DNA of 64,000 nt from Kingdonia uniflora (GCA_014058105.1 JACGCM010002460.1:496001-560000); one strand, 5' to 3'. Counted from the first letter of the stretch, positions 23,936 through 35,874 are shown. Made by a program: numbers and translations. Notes: generated from the letters alone by a model not told the origin.

Positions 23936-25941
23936 GGTGTTGGTAAGGAACTCCTATTTCAGCCAAAGAGTTATATGTGCATTCATACATGCTTTGTCAA
24001 AGTGCCCACACTTAGCTTTTAAGAAAGGCAATTATGTTTGTTTCGTTGTCTTTTAATGCAGTTCTCTGACAGAGGCGTTGTGTATAGCCATATTGGAGGC
24101 TGCTAGTTGTGGATTGTTAACTGTCAGTACATGAGTGAGATGGAGGTATGCAACTTAAGATATAATTTTCATGTCTTTGTTATTTAATGATCTCTAATCC
24201 TTAACACATGACGTAAGGGGTATCGCCCAAGTGCTCTGTAACTAGAACATTTTAGGAGGGGGTCTATCTCTTATTATCAAGTAAAGATGATATTTTAAGA
24301 TAACTCTCACAAAAACACATTAGCTTGCTCACAGTTTATTTCTCCTTGTGAACTACATAGGTTCTTCCTGATGACATGGTTGTACTAGCTAAACCAGTTC
24401 CTAGTTATATGGTAAAAGCAATTCAAAAGGCTATTTACATTCTTCCCAAGATCGGCCCAAAAGTGATGCGCCTCCGCGTGAGTGACTTCGCGTGATACAG
24501 GTATAAATAGTATATTTTTTTCTTATTACTAGGTCTATGCTAAAGATGTGAGCCTTTACATATCTCTCTTTTCTGCTAGATGAAAAAACTGTACAGTTGC
24601 CATGATGTGGCATAAAGGATGGAAGTTGTCTATGACCGTGCATTTAGATGCTATAGTGAGGATCTTCTACAACGCCTTCCGAGGTAATCTTATTCAGATT
24701 TATGTTTCATTTACATGCTTATGGGTTCTAATTCCTGTTTAGCTAAAATTTTCATTGCTCTCTGATTCATGAATTGATCATACAGACCTTTAGTTCTAGC
24801 TATTGGTGTTCTCATTGTTCATTAGTTTTTTGGTTGCTCAAAAAGATCCCGATTGTGTATTCATCGATTCACGAGTTTGCCCCATAGCAACAACAGTGCA
24901 ATGCTTTCCATAAAATTACAGAATGAAAGACATGCTTGTTATGAGCCATGAACATCTGGAAAGACACTCTGCCTCATTTACTATTGTAACCAAAACGGAC
25001 ATTTTTTCCCCTCTCAAAACAGACATGTTTTGTTTGACAGTATGTAGATTCATGCATAACTTCTTGCCTTCCCTCCAATATATGAAAACAAAACTAACTA
25101 TGTTATTTGCCCACTGAGTTCTTAAATTCTCAAAATAAATTGTTTTGCTCACCAATTATTTCCACATCTGATACAGAAAAACTTGAATACTTTAAAATCA
25201 CTGCAGATGTTATGACCAACACCGATCCGTGAGTAGCAGGTAGCTTTCGTTTTGTTTTTGTCAGTTTTTCCATTCCCTCTTTATCGTTCACCTCTTTTTT
25301 TCATTTTTTCAGCTATCTTCTCCTCTTCCCCTTGTTTTTCTTGTAACCAGTATTTCTCTCTTGTTGTGGTGGCATAGATGTAAGGATGTCGGTGGCTTTA
25401 CGAGACCAAGTCTAAGTTAATTTTTACTATTTGTAGTTTCGTCTCCCTTGTTTGTTTTCGTGTTATGCAACAACGGGTTTTGCAGCACATGTTTGACATT
25501 ACTGTTATACCATCAATGTGTTCAAAATTTCAAAATGTCCCCTATACGTCAGATGCAAACTAGGAGGATATAGTTGGTATTCGTCGTAAGTGTAGGGACA
25601 GCTTAGATGCTATTGGATGTACATAAATGCCAAATGTGATGGATGAATATTGTACATGAAGGCTAGCTATAGGTAAGCCGGCATCAAAGTTGTAGAGTTG
25701 CACAACACTTAAAGGATCCTTACCCATTGTTCATTATGTTATATGGATGAAGGTTTTTTTTTTCTTCTATTGTTTCCAAAATGTCATTTTTTTATATGTC
25801 TGGAGTATGTTCAGCTCATTAATAATAGTCCTAGTAAGTTTCATAAGGTTGATCGTGACTGACTTTTTTTGGGCAGGAAAGCTCTTTTGCCTGGTCATGA
25901 TCTTCAATTTCTTGTTATGGCGTCTACTATGACTATGGAAG

Positions 25942-26440
25942 GTAATTGTTTCTTTTATCTGCAAATGTTATTAATTGTGTTCCCATCTGTACTTATTGTA
26001 CTTACTCCAACTATCTCAGCATGATAAAAGAGGATTCAGAGCTACAATTCCTCTTTTATGATCAAAATGAGTTTTACTTGAACTTCTCAAAGGTAAATTA
26101 CCCATGAGGTAGCTTTGCAGAGATTGCTATTTTTAGACATATAGTTAAACATCACAGTTTATATCCTAAAAGCGGGCTTTTAGACAAGTGTGTTACAGTT
26201 TTTGTGACACCATCCTTTTAGCAGCAATATCAGCATAGAAGTAGATCGATGCACTTGAAGAAAGCTGAGATCAACTCATCATTCACGTAATACACATATA
26301 TACTATGACATGTATGTCTTCGGGGATCTCATGCCCCTGGTACTAATTGGGCAAATGGTGATAATTATGAATTCCGATCACCCTCTTCACGAAAAAAAAA
26401 AAAAACTAGCATATTCTTTATAATATTCTTAGTGTTTTAT
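25942..26440. other. Intergenic spacer
   Basis: No coding content was seen. A perfect 11-bp inverted repeat (ataaaagagga / tcctcttttat) lies near 26025-26060, and an A run near 26390-26403. Confidence 0.4.
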
Positions 26441-26767
26441 TGTTGGAAGTATAACTAAGCATAACTTGCTGGAGTTGGTGTGGACTTTTCTAAAAGAATA
26501 GTTACGGAGTCGAAGAGTCTTTTTTGTGGTAACAAACTCCAAGAGTCAGTTTTAATTGTGGTTTATTGTCTTAGTCTTAATGTTGCATTAAGGGTGGCTT
26601 ATTGTGTCAAGGCTATAAATAGAGCCTAGTGCGTGTTTTGAATGTAAGGAGTTACAGATTTTGAGTGTGGTGTTGTAGAGAACAATCTTGTTCTCTACTT
26701 TGATTAATGAAAATTGTGTTTGTGTGTGAAAGTTCTTCTCCTAATTCCTTCAATTATATCCATCACA
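26441..26767 (+). mobile_element. Possible solo LTR of a Ty1/copia element
   Basis: The 327-bp segment starts tgttggaagtataac and ends tccatcaca. It contains a TATA-like ctataaatagagc about 185 bp in, and a downstream ctttgattaatgaaaat stretch, an arrangement usual for short copia LTRs. TTTTAT precedes it, and TTTTAT also follows two bases after the presumed end, so the target-site duplication is not exact. No internal domain adjoins it. Confidence 0.5.
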
Positions 26768-26796
26768 GCTTTTATTGGAGATGGTAAAATTTAACG

Positions 26797-26876
26797 GTTA
26801 GAAGGACTATTATTGCAGTCCATGGGTAGTAGAGAAGCTCAAAGAGGTTTTGTGTATGGTCACATTATTGTTCAGG
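26797..26876 (+). pseudogene. Relic of START-gene exon 4
   Basis: The stretch from ggactattattgcagtcc to gttcaggtaaata aligns base for base, with scattered differences, to exon 4 of the START gene at 29000-29080, including its 3' splice donor. It carries no other START exon, so it is a lone duplicated exon about 2 kb upstream of the intact gene. Confidence 0.65.
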
Positions 26877-28028
26877 TAAATATAAATGCTAGAAGAGCTG
26901 CTGAACATTGAGAAGATAGGGCAAAGAAGGCTGACTGACACACCACTTATTGAAAATATTGAAATTATGTAGTATTAAAAAGAGCGCTTCGGTAAAAAAA
27001 AATGGAGGTTACATATGTACATAGGACCAGTTTCTGTACTGTTATCAAAATTTTGGTCAAACAGTACTTTCTTATATCCGATTTATCAAGCAAGAAAATC
27101 TTGAATATCAATGAATACCTATTGTATTCCATATACATAACAATAATCAAATTCCGAGAAGATAAACATCAGAGAATGGATGCTGTCCGCAGGGCCAGAG
27201 TTGCATTATTTCTTGATAATATTGTGCTAGAAATTGTGTGCATTCTGAATTTCTTCAAGCAGATTTTTATTTGGTGTGATGCGGAATGATAACCAGGTTT
27301 ACTGAGGAAACACAACCTGGTTTGATTAGACGCAACGAAGAAGCTCATTAATTTGGTACTCAAATTTACATCAATAGAAGATGCCATCCAAAGAAACAGT
27401 GGAGTCTTAAAGCAAAAGGTTTCCTGGGTCAGGAAAGTCGCAATCTTAAACCCCACACCTTTAATCAGCTGCACTAACTATTGTAAGTAAAATAAATTCT
27501 TAAAACTTTTGTTCACCTTTTTTTTGTATTTTACTCTTAGGAATATATTAAACCTGTAAGAAGATAATTATTAAGAACATTCCAACAATCTATTAGTTGT
27601 CCTTTATCACCACCATTACCTGACAAATGACAGGATCCACCAAGTAATTACAATCCATTGGATGGTAGGGTCATCGGCTTAGGGCACATGATAAGGGTAT
27701 TTTAATCCTCTAACCTTAGCTGATTTATATGAGTAGTTGGTTTCTAGTTTTTAGTTTTTTTGTCTTGCATTTCAGCACTCCATGTGCTGCTTCAGCTTAG
27801 CTTCAAAGTCTGCACTTTTACAAGGAAAGAATCTTTCTTTTATATGGATGGAGAGAAGCAGAGTGGCACATGCTGTATCAATTATCGATATTCTTCTGAT
27901 AAGCATGTGCATCAATCACCATTGCCCACTTCATACTATTCTCTTTCTCTTCTTCTCTACCTAATCTTAATCTCTACTCCCTTTATTATATCTATGTATT
28001 CATAGTCCAGAACCACTTCAATCCTAAG
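26877..28028. other. Upstream region of the START gene
   Basis: No other gene is supported. Short open frames on both strands have no recognisable content. The last few hundred bases should include the promoter and 5' untranslated region of the START gene. Confidence 0.4.
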
Positions 28029-29292
28029 ATGAGCAACCTGACCACTTGCACTCAGTCCTGGTAAATTTACATTCACACCCCAAAGTTCTATTTCCTTGTT
28101 TTTGTCTACTGATATTGTTTTGAGTTTTTGAAGGTCAATTAGCGAGGATTCATTAAGGAGGTATGTACATTTTGCTAGTGAGAGCTGCATACAAGAGCTG
28201 TTATCGGCTTCAGAATCCAGCAGGATTGGTATTGGAAATGATGGATGGAAAGTTCTTGAGCATGAAAATGGCGTCGAAATATCAAAGCGTCGCTCAGGCT
28301 CTTTTCACACTTTTCGTAGCCGTTGGTTACTTAAGTCCGTCTCTCCTGAACAATTTATGACTGTTGCCAATGCCATTGATGCTGCCAAGGTGAATCTTCT
28401 GACCATATTTTGCTTGTCTGATCCTTATATACAAAAAATAAACAAATTATCAAACTGTATCTCTGTTCTCATGCAATTAATCTAGTAATAGACCTATCAC
28501 TGTTGCCAAAAAATATTTGTATCCCTAGGACTATATATATGTGTAAAATCGTCCTTTGTTGCATTAAGGCATATGTATGAGCTTTTATTAATTTATTTAA
28601 TGAAGATTGTCTCATCTTTCATAATAGACTTAAAACACCTTTTTATTTTTTGGCATCAGCAATGGGACTCTGACTTGGTAGAAGCCAAGTACCTAAAGGA
28701 TCTTGGCGATGACCTTAGCATCATTCGTTTGAGATATGGTGAGGCCTCAAAGCCCCTCTTCAAGAACAGAGAATTCATCGTCTATGAGCGACGTGAAACA
28801 ATGGATGACGGGACTCTGGTACACAGTACAGATTTATTCTACTATTATTATAAAAAATTGCTCCCAATGAACTTCTTAGCCATAAAAATTAAAAATTAGT
28901 AAAAGCTTCATTGGGTTGTATGTAGGTGGTCGCTGTTGCTTCATTGCCAAAAGAGATTGCGGCAGGAGTACATCCAAGACGGAATAAAGCGATTCGAGGT
29001 CTTCTATTGCAGTCTGGATGGGTAGTGGAGAAGCTTGAAGATGATTCGTGCATGGTTACATATGTTGTTCAGGTAAAAACCATATTATACTATTCAGATT
29101 TAGTGCAGTATGTGGGACAGATACACTTCAAATCCAATCTAACAAGTAGTTTGGTGTTTGTTGACTCAGTTGGATCCTGCAGGATGGCTGCCAAAGTTCT
29201 TTGTAAACCGACTTAACACAAAGCTGGTCATGATCATCGACAACCTTAAGGAACTAGCTCAATCTAGTCCCATCAATCACCATATAAGATGA
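28029..29292 (+). CDS. START-domain lipid-binding protein
   Basis: START domains form a hydrophobic pocket that carries lipids or sterols. Exons are 28029-28060, 28134-28389, 28660-28818, 28926-29072 and 29170-29292. They total 717 nt (238 aa), and all junction phases agree. Nearly the whole protein is one START domain: DGWKVLEHENGVEISKR near residue 50, QWDSDLVEAKYL, FKNREFIVYERRE, then SGWVVEKLEDDSCMVTYVVQ and DPAGWLPKFFVNRL near the C-terminus, the classical end of the fold. There is no transmembrane segment, homeodomain or PH domain, so this is a small START-only protein. The first exon codes for only 10 residues and is the least certain part; the real start could lie in another upstream exon. 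A relic of exon 4 lies at 26797-26876. The ligand is unknown. Confidence 0.8.
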
Positions 29293-29930
29293 TCAAATCA
29301 AACAGTAATATGTAATATTTTCACAGTAATCCTCAATGTACATTTAGTTTGGTCCAGAAAGAGTAATATTATGGAATCTTCTTCTGTGAAAAATAATTTC
29401 TCTATTTCAACTCATGACATATCTGGTGAGAATCGTGAGATACAGTGACAGATTAGAAAAAATTGGCTCCTCACGCCCACTGCAGCAACATCTCAGAATA
29501 AATGAATGAAACCTGCAATCTTATCATAATAAATAATATGGTGTTTAACTCTAATATTTGGGTTTGAATCAGCTGAAGATTCATCCAATTACTCTAATAT
29601 GTGGAGTTTAGTATATCCATTATCCCATGCCTGTCCTAAATTCGTAATGCAGAAAACAGTCATCTCAGATTTGATGGATACATGTGGTCTATTCAAATTT
29701 TTAAGAGGTTTTTTTTTTCTTTCTTTCTCGGACATTGAATATGACAGATTACAATGAACATGAGCCAGGTTCCTTCATTTCTTATTCAGCATGAGCAAGG
29801 TCAGTGTGTGCTTATAACTATGCTATGCATCCCAATGAACACTACAAACAACAATTTGTTCTCCCTAGTCCAAGCCAATGGAGACTTTCTAAGAAGTAAG
29901 AATCAAAGATGAAGAGAAATAAACAACCGA
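29293..29930. other. Intergenic spacer
   Basis: This is the 3' flank of the START gene, AT-rich, with no coding or repeat signal that I can support. Confidence 0.4.
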
Positions 29931-30343
29931 TGGGAGGTTGCAAAGAGGATTACAATCCTAAAAACAACTCAATCAAATGTAAGATGAGCGAGGTTCCTTC
30001 TCCTTATCATACTCACTAACCTCTTCACCATCTACATCTACATCTACATCTACTTGCTGCTAGTAACACCAATACTGCCGAGTCTGCAGTTTCTGAGCTA
30101 AAGATTATGTACAGACAATATTGGTAAGGATGAGCTAAATATTGCGATAGGATCCCATAAGCTCCCACTTGGGTACTCACCAAGAAGCAGTTCCAACGAG
30201 ATTCATCCACCTGTTGGAGCTGGGTGTTTGCAGTTCCTGTTGACGATGTTGGAGGAGAATGTCCTGTTGATTCGATGTCTTTACACAAAGGCTCATGCTC
30301 ACGAGACTGTAAGCCATTACCACACAGAAGAGGCTACCCTAAG

Positions 30344-31153
30344 TGACACGGCCCTAGCCGGGACCGACTCTACAGTGCCCGGAGTGCAGCGGAATAAGGG
30401 ACCGTGCGGCGTACACGGACGCGACGTCGGCGTGTACCAGCCATCTTCACAGGCGCGGCGCGCCAGTGGCATACAACCCACGGATGCTAGAGCGACATCC
30501 GGATTATCCTGGATACTCGTGAGGGGTCATTGAATATGTATTCAGTAAAGGCAACAACGCTGAAGGTTCCCTCAATAATCCCTACAGCGTAATCTCTCAC
30601 GACGCGCGCGAGATACGGAAGCACAGCTGTCCAGGGGCGGATCAGGGTAGCTCAATATGCCGGTTTCCACCTAAGGGACTCATATCTCAAGGGGCGACGA
30701 GCCTGGACTAATTATACTGTCCATCTGAAAGGGGCGGTGCGTCTCGGATAGCCCGCGGGGCATAGCGGCGCCATATGAAGCCCTCTAATGAAAACCGGCC
30801 CGCATTGCGAGGCAATGTCCCCTAGCCTACCCTAGGCCTAGGAGAACTCATAACTATCCCTTGTAGATAGTCCATGAGCCGGGGTCCTTGATGACCAAGC
30901 ATTAAAGCTCTTTTAGTCATGGGGAGGATCGGACCAAGGTTCCTCCTTAATATAGCTACTAAGTAAATAGTCAACTTCCAAAAGGAAACGTTAAAACATG
31001 AGACGAAGCGTACTGGACCTTTTCGCCCCCTTAACTGAATCCGATTGCGACGAAACTTGGCGTGCTGCTATATTAGGGCATAGAGAACAAATACATTCGG
31101 ACAGAACTCAAAACGCTCGGGTAGATTTGGCCGGCGTTCGGTAGGTCGTCACA
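30344..31153 (-). repeat. 3' LTR of the minus-strand element
   Basis: An 810-bp copy with tgacacggccc and gtcgtcaca edges on the plus strand. Compared by eye with 34075-34883 it differs at two bases (near 30424 and 30626) and by one base in a G run (near 30633-30638). Confidence 0.95.
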
Positions 31154-34074
31154 CCCTCCCGCACTTAAAATAATCTCGACGTCCTCGTCGAGGACCATCG
31201 CCAACACGGCTCTGCAAGGATTCAATCTTCTGCATCTACATGAAACCAACAACTCTCCCGCACTTAGTTCAGAGTACTATATCTTCTTCTGTACTAGCGG
31301 ATACTGAGCCCAACTGCTAGTCTCGATACTGACAACTGTGTCTTCAGAACTGAACCTTAACTTCGCCTATTCCCACTGAAGTGCGTAGTGACCGAACCTT
31401 CATACGACTGGAGTCTTCCTTCTCCTCTGGGTATTGTCTCTTGGTCTCAAACCTTCTGAAAAAAAAAAGTATGGGCGGTGCACCCTAGCATCGCGCCCTC
31501 TGAAATGCGCTGCATCCTGCTGCAAAGCGCCTTCTCCCCTGACACTGTGGAATGTCGCTCTTCTCGACAAACCAAGGGCGTCTCCTCCGGACAGCCCGAC
31601 GAGGATATCTCCAATCCCGTCCAAAAGTGCGCTCACTTCCAAGTCGCACAATGCCTTCGCTGCTCGAGAGTTCAATCTTCTGTGAATCTCGGCTTCAAAC
31701 TTCACTCTTCATCTGCGAGTGGCAAGGAGCAAGTCTTCTAAAACAAAGGGGTAACTCACCCCAACTGCACGGAACATCTGCCGCACACTGAATTGCCTGA
31801 CTGCCCTTCAATCAACTCCGCGAAGGTCTTCCAACCTTGTCCGCCCTTCTTACGGACCATCGGGGATACAACATCAAGATGCGGCACTCTAGCCTTACCA
31901 GTATAGAACTGAACTGGTACTCATTGTTCACTTGGGCGAGGGAGGGTAGCTCCTAGAAGGTAGCATACTCTCCACGAGGCGCGGGTACTCTGTTCCCTAC
32001 CGCCAACAAAACCATCGAGGCAGCCTATCTAGGCGCGGGTACTCTGTTCCCTACCGCCAGCTAACCATCGAGGTCCGCCATATAGGCGTCCTGTGTGAAC
32101 TTCTAAAACCCATGAGACATCTATCTGTGCAGCCGCGTTTCTGCTCTACCACTTCGTAGTAGGCCATCATCTAACCCATGTTACGCTAGATGGCATCTGC
32201 ACCTAACTTGGCTGCAGGAAGGGTGATCGCCACTCCGGCGTCCCCAAAGGTCTCTCCACTCCGGAGGACTCTAATCTGCCTCACTCTCTAAGGAGGACTT
32301 CCCAATGCCTCTTCTCTGACGAGGACTTCTCAATGCCTCTTCTCTGACGAGGACTTAACATTGGCATATGTACTTGCCAAACTCTGGTGGTAATGACCCA
32401 TGCTGGAACCTGCGTACCTCTGCGTCACAACTTACAGCTCTTCCCACACTCGATAAGCTCGACGTCCGCGTCGAGAACAAAGCTGTGACATATAACTGAC
32501 GGACTACTGAAGCGTTTCTCCATCTCTACATCCCTACTCCAACCTGAGTACTTGGGGAACTTGGGAACAAGATATTGTCACTGTACCTATCGCCCTGAGC
32601 TCGTTGGCTTGCCATGTCCAACTGCTATCAAACTCGAGGAGACCAACCTTCATACTGTCGCAATCATCTTTGAACTGAAGCGTAGCCATTCTCTGTCTCT
32701 TGAACTAGCTTCAACAAACGCAGCCAACTCTAACCGGTCACTGAGATGTGGTCTTCTAAAGACACTCCATCGATACAAACAAAGAACAAGGCGCGGGCAC
32801 TCTATCCCTACCGCCAACCACCAAGTGATAAGGAATTGGGAAACTAACATCCAATTCCGCTCAGGATCTTTCATCCTAGAGCAATCTTCCATCTGAGATC
32901 ATGTCTGAGGTAACCCGCACAACTGACTGAAGCTCAACTCTGTTCTGCGACAACCACGTAACTTACTAACCTTCGGAAACGTGAGTCTTCCATCTGAGAG
33001 CTTAAAATGACCCAGAACCATCATGTGGAACAACATGGATCAACTCGGCTAGAGTACCCGAACGCCGATAAACCTGAAACTCACCTCGGAGCCAGAGAAC
33101 AAACATCACTCGGCAACTTGCCTTCTTGGAGTGATCAAAGCAAGGTCCCAAGTATCTGGGGACCAACTGCGGACAAGCGACAACCCATCTGGGAGGTCGC
33201 AGTTCATGTCGCGTCATAACGAGTCACTCTGCCCTCGACGTCTACCTGACGACATCACTGTGTGCAAACTCGGGGCCCAAACCATGTCTTCATCTCTTAC
33301 TTCATGCCGCTTCATCTTCGGCGCATGACATTCACCTCTGGAACGTCTCAATGTCCAACTCAGGACAATCACAACGAGTATCTCTCAGGATTCTTCAATC
33401 TTTAGTAGACACTAAGGAATTCCAACAAAACCAAGCATCGCGGCTTCCACACGAAAGTACTCGGCAACGGACACTGACCATATCGATCTCTGCTGAGGGG
33501 CATCGTCCTTGCTCACAACTGTTACTAAACTTCGCAGCGCGGATACGGACCGAATGCAATCACAACCCGCTAGATCGCTCTATTACTATTCTTCATAGAG
33601 CATCTGCGACACTGATCAGCCTTCTAGAGACAACCAACGATATAGATCATCGCGTCCAACTCAAATCTCAATCCTCCTCTTAGCGTCACCGTCCAAAGCA
33701 CATTTAACTTGAGCAATCTCGCGCTCGGATATGGAGCCTTTCTCTTGCGTCCAATATCGACTGACATGTAGGCAACACACTCTACAAGCGTTCACAACGG
33801 TGCTTGGAACATCTCTAGGGAGCAACTACGGCTCTGGAGAGAACAACAGCCAAATGGGTAACCCATACTACCAACTCGGGAATCATTACTCCGTTTACTC
33901 CGACGGACGTAGGCACAACCCATCTACGCTCTGACAAGCAAACTCCCAGCAAGCCTTGCTCGGATAAGCCTAGACCCAACTCTGTCTAGCTCTGGCAGAC
34001 GTAGGCACAATCCATCTACTCTCTACCAACTCAAGAGCTAAGCTTCAACAAGCTATTCTCGCTCTGATACCAAC
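31154..34074. mobile_element. Non-coding interior of the LTR element
   Basis: The interior has no frame above about 115 codons and no recognisable Gag-Pol motif. It contains short internal repeats: ggcgcgggtactctgttccc twice near 31979-32060 and a variant at 32791; a 28-bp tandem duplicate around ggacttctcaatgcctcttc near 32290-32350; and two copies of the perfect hairpin ctcgacg-NNNN-cgtcgag at 31175-31192 and 32458-32475. Confidence 0.7.
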
Positions 34075-34883
34075 TGACACGGCCCTAGCCGGGACCGACT
34101 CTACAGTGCCCGGAGTGCAGCGGAATAAGGGACCGTGCGGCGTACACGGACGCGATGTCGGCGTGTACCAGCCATCTTCACAGGCGCGGCGCGCCAGTGG
34201 CATACAACCCACGGATGCTAGAGCGACATCCGGATTATCCTGGATACTCGTGAGGGGTCATTGAATATGTATTCAGTAAAGGCAACAACGCTGAAGGTTC
34301 CCTCAATAATCCCTACAGCGTAATCTCTCACGACGCGCGCGAGATACGGAAGCACACCTGTCCAGGGCGGATCAGGGTAGCTCAATATGCCGGTTTCCAC
34401 CTAAGGGACTCATATCTCAAGGGGCGACGAGCCTGGACTAATTATACTGTCCATCTGAAAGGGGCGGTGCGTCTCGGATAGCCCGCGGGGCATAGCGGCG
34501 CCATATGAAGCCCTCTAATGAAAACCGGCCCGCATTGCGAGGCAATGTCCCCTAGCCTACCCTAGGCCTAGGAGAACTCATAACTATCCCTTGTAGATAG
34601 TCCATGAGCCGGGGTCCTTGATGACCAAGCATTAAAGCTCTTTTAGTCATGGGGAGGATCGGACCAAGGTTCCTCCTTAATATAGCTACTAAGTAAATAG
34701 TCAACTTCCAAAAGGAAACGTTAAAACATGAGACGAAGCGTACTGGACCTTTTCGCCCCCTTAACTGAATCCGATTGCGACGAAACTTGGCGTGCTGCTA
34801 TATTAGGGCATAGAGAACAAATACATTCGGACAGAACTCAAAACGCTCGGGTAGATTTGGCCGGCGTTCGGTAGGTCGTCACA
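34075..34883 (-). repeat. 5' LTR of the minus-strand element
   Basis: An 809-bp copy adjoining the primer-binding site at 34061-34072. About 99.6 percent identical to the copy at 30344-31153 by eye, which indicates a recent insertion. Confidence 0.95.
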
Positions 34884-35609
34884 CTAAGTCCCCCATAGGA
34901 TACGTTGAGCCCACGTTGGTCCCTGCTAGCCTCTGGGCGACCGCACCTGACACTAGCATTGTCTGGGATCCTCACAACTGTAAGAACTACGGATGCCTCA
35001 TTAAGCGGAAGAATGTGGAAGGGTATTTTGAGTGCAAGGACTGTTCTGACTTGGAGGGCCGGGAGAAGACTCGGTGGCTCTTCGACAATAGAGGTCTAGA
35101 CTACGGGATCGACTAAGTTTTGGCTACTAAGCCGTCTAGCACAATCCGTATTAGGTTTCATATAGGAAGTGGTACTGGAACATTTGCAGCTAGGATAAGG
35201 AAACGGAATGTGACTATCCTCACTAGCTCCATGAACTTAGATGGATCTTTCAACAGCTTCATTGCATCGCGTGGGCTGATCCCAATTTATGTTAGCGTCT
35301 CCTAACGACTTCCATTCTTCGAGAACACATTGGATATCATACATTCCACATACACGTGCTAAGCAACTGGATCCCGGATGCCATGCTTGAGTTTACTCTG
35401 TACAACATTTACAGGTGTTGATGCCAGGTGGGATCTTCTGGCCGGATCGCTTCTTCTGCTTTGAGTCACAACTGAATGTCATTTACGTGCCCATGTTGGG
35501 TCGGGTTGGGTTCAAGAAGCTGAGGTGGAATGCTGATATGAAGATGGATCAAGGTATCAAAATAAACGAGTGGTATTTCTCTGCCTTACTGGAAAACCCC
35601 ATGACTTAA

Positions 35610-35874
35610 GATGGAGTGCTGTGTATCTGACAAATGGAAACTCTTAGGAAGTCTGGAATCACATGTCAAAATATGAGATTCTAATTAAGCGAGCTTTAAT
35701 TATTTTCAGTTTTCTCATATGCTTGATGATCTATACAATTGATATATAAAATATTTTATGTTATGGAACAACCACTACAGAAGAAAAGAGACACATAAGT
35801 ACATATAAGTAAACCTAAAAGTTACCGTCTCTGTGATTGTTTCAGCTTCGGCTAAAAGTCTGCAGATTTTGTAC
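35610..35874. other. Short spacer between pseudogene and hydrolase
   Basis: About 265 bases that should contain the 3' untranslated end of the minus-strand hydrolase gene. Nothing else was seen. Confidence 0.4.

Larger units (their letters stand above)
20870..25941 (+). pseudogene. GPX-exon/PIG-A chimeric pseudogene, copy 2
   Basis: This is colinear with copy 1 and visibly about 90 percent alike by eye. The GPX exon is 21638-21714. PIG-A remnants are 21863-22120 (FTDHSFYGF, GGLHMNKILLFT, VFVIPNGVDTAMF), 22121-22200, 22783-22868, 24072-24145, 24360-24500 and 24580-24684 (VVYDRAFRCYSEDLLQRLPR). Unlike copy 1 it also reaches the C-terminal exon at 25876-25941 (GKLFCLVMIFNFLLWRLL), a strong PIG-A tail. 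Frameshifts and stops are spread through it. Between exons it holds an extra partial copy (23530-23935) and a long poly-C run. Copy 2 probably reflects the original 3' structure, and copy 1 a duplicate cut near 20.5 kb. Confidence 0.85.
30339..34888 (-). mobile_element. Young non-autonomous LTR retrotransposon, minus orientation
   Basis: The element spans 30344-34883 and is flanked by CTAAG duplications at 30339-30343 and 34884-34888. Its LTRs are nearly identical and lie in the same orientation. On the minus strand, two bases inside the right LTR, comes tggtatcagagc (34072-34061), the standard plant primer-binding site for initiator Met tRNA. Next to the left LTR the minus strand reads gtgcgggaggg, a polypurine tract. 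Primer site and polypurine tract fix the orientation. The 2.9-kb interior is GC-richer than its surroundings, has only short open frames, and shows no reverse transcriptase, integrase or protease motif. It must have moved with enzymes supplied by another element. Confidence 0.9.
29931..35609 (+). pseudogene. SAM-dependent methyltransferase pseudogene (At1g29790-like), split by an LTR element
   Basis: Left of the LTR element (29931-30343) are remnants of the N-terminal membrane anchor (LLLIILTNLFTIYIY), then IGSHKLPLGYSPR, HPPVGAGC and ECPVDSMSLHKG. Right of it (34889-35609) follow IGYVEPT, SLWATAPDTSIVWDP, CKDCSDLEGREKTRWLFDN, the SAM-site region TGTFAAR, NVTILTSSMNLDGSF and the C-terminus KLRWNADMKMD to NEWYFSALLENPMT. 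This order matches a family of plant methyltransferases I recall as At1g29790-like. Frameshifts lie near 30240 and 35411, and internal stops near 35114 and 35302. The SAM motif reads GSGTGTF where the family has GGGTGTF. The region between the anchor and IGSHKLP is shortened. No intron is visible, compatible with a retrocopy or an intronless parent. Confidence 0.85.

Noticed and set aside
26025..26060. 11-bp perfect inverted repeat as terminator or microRNA precursor
   Set aside because: The stem is far too short for a plant microRNA precursor, and such terminators are not used by nuclear Pol II genes.
32552..33683. Several frames of 70-114 codons in the LTR-element interior
   Set aside because: They are on the strand opposite to the element, carry no known motif, and fit the lower stop frequency of GC-richer DNA.
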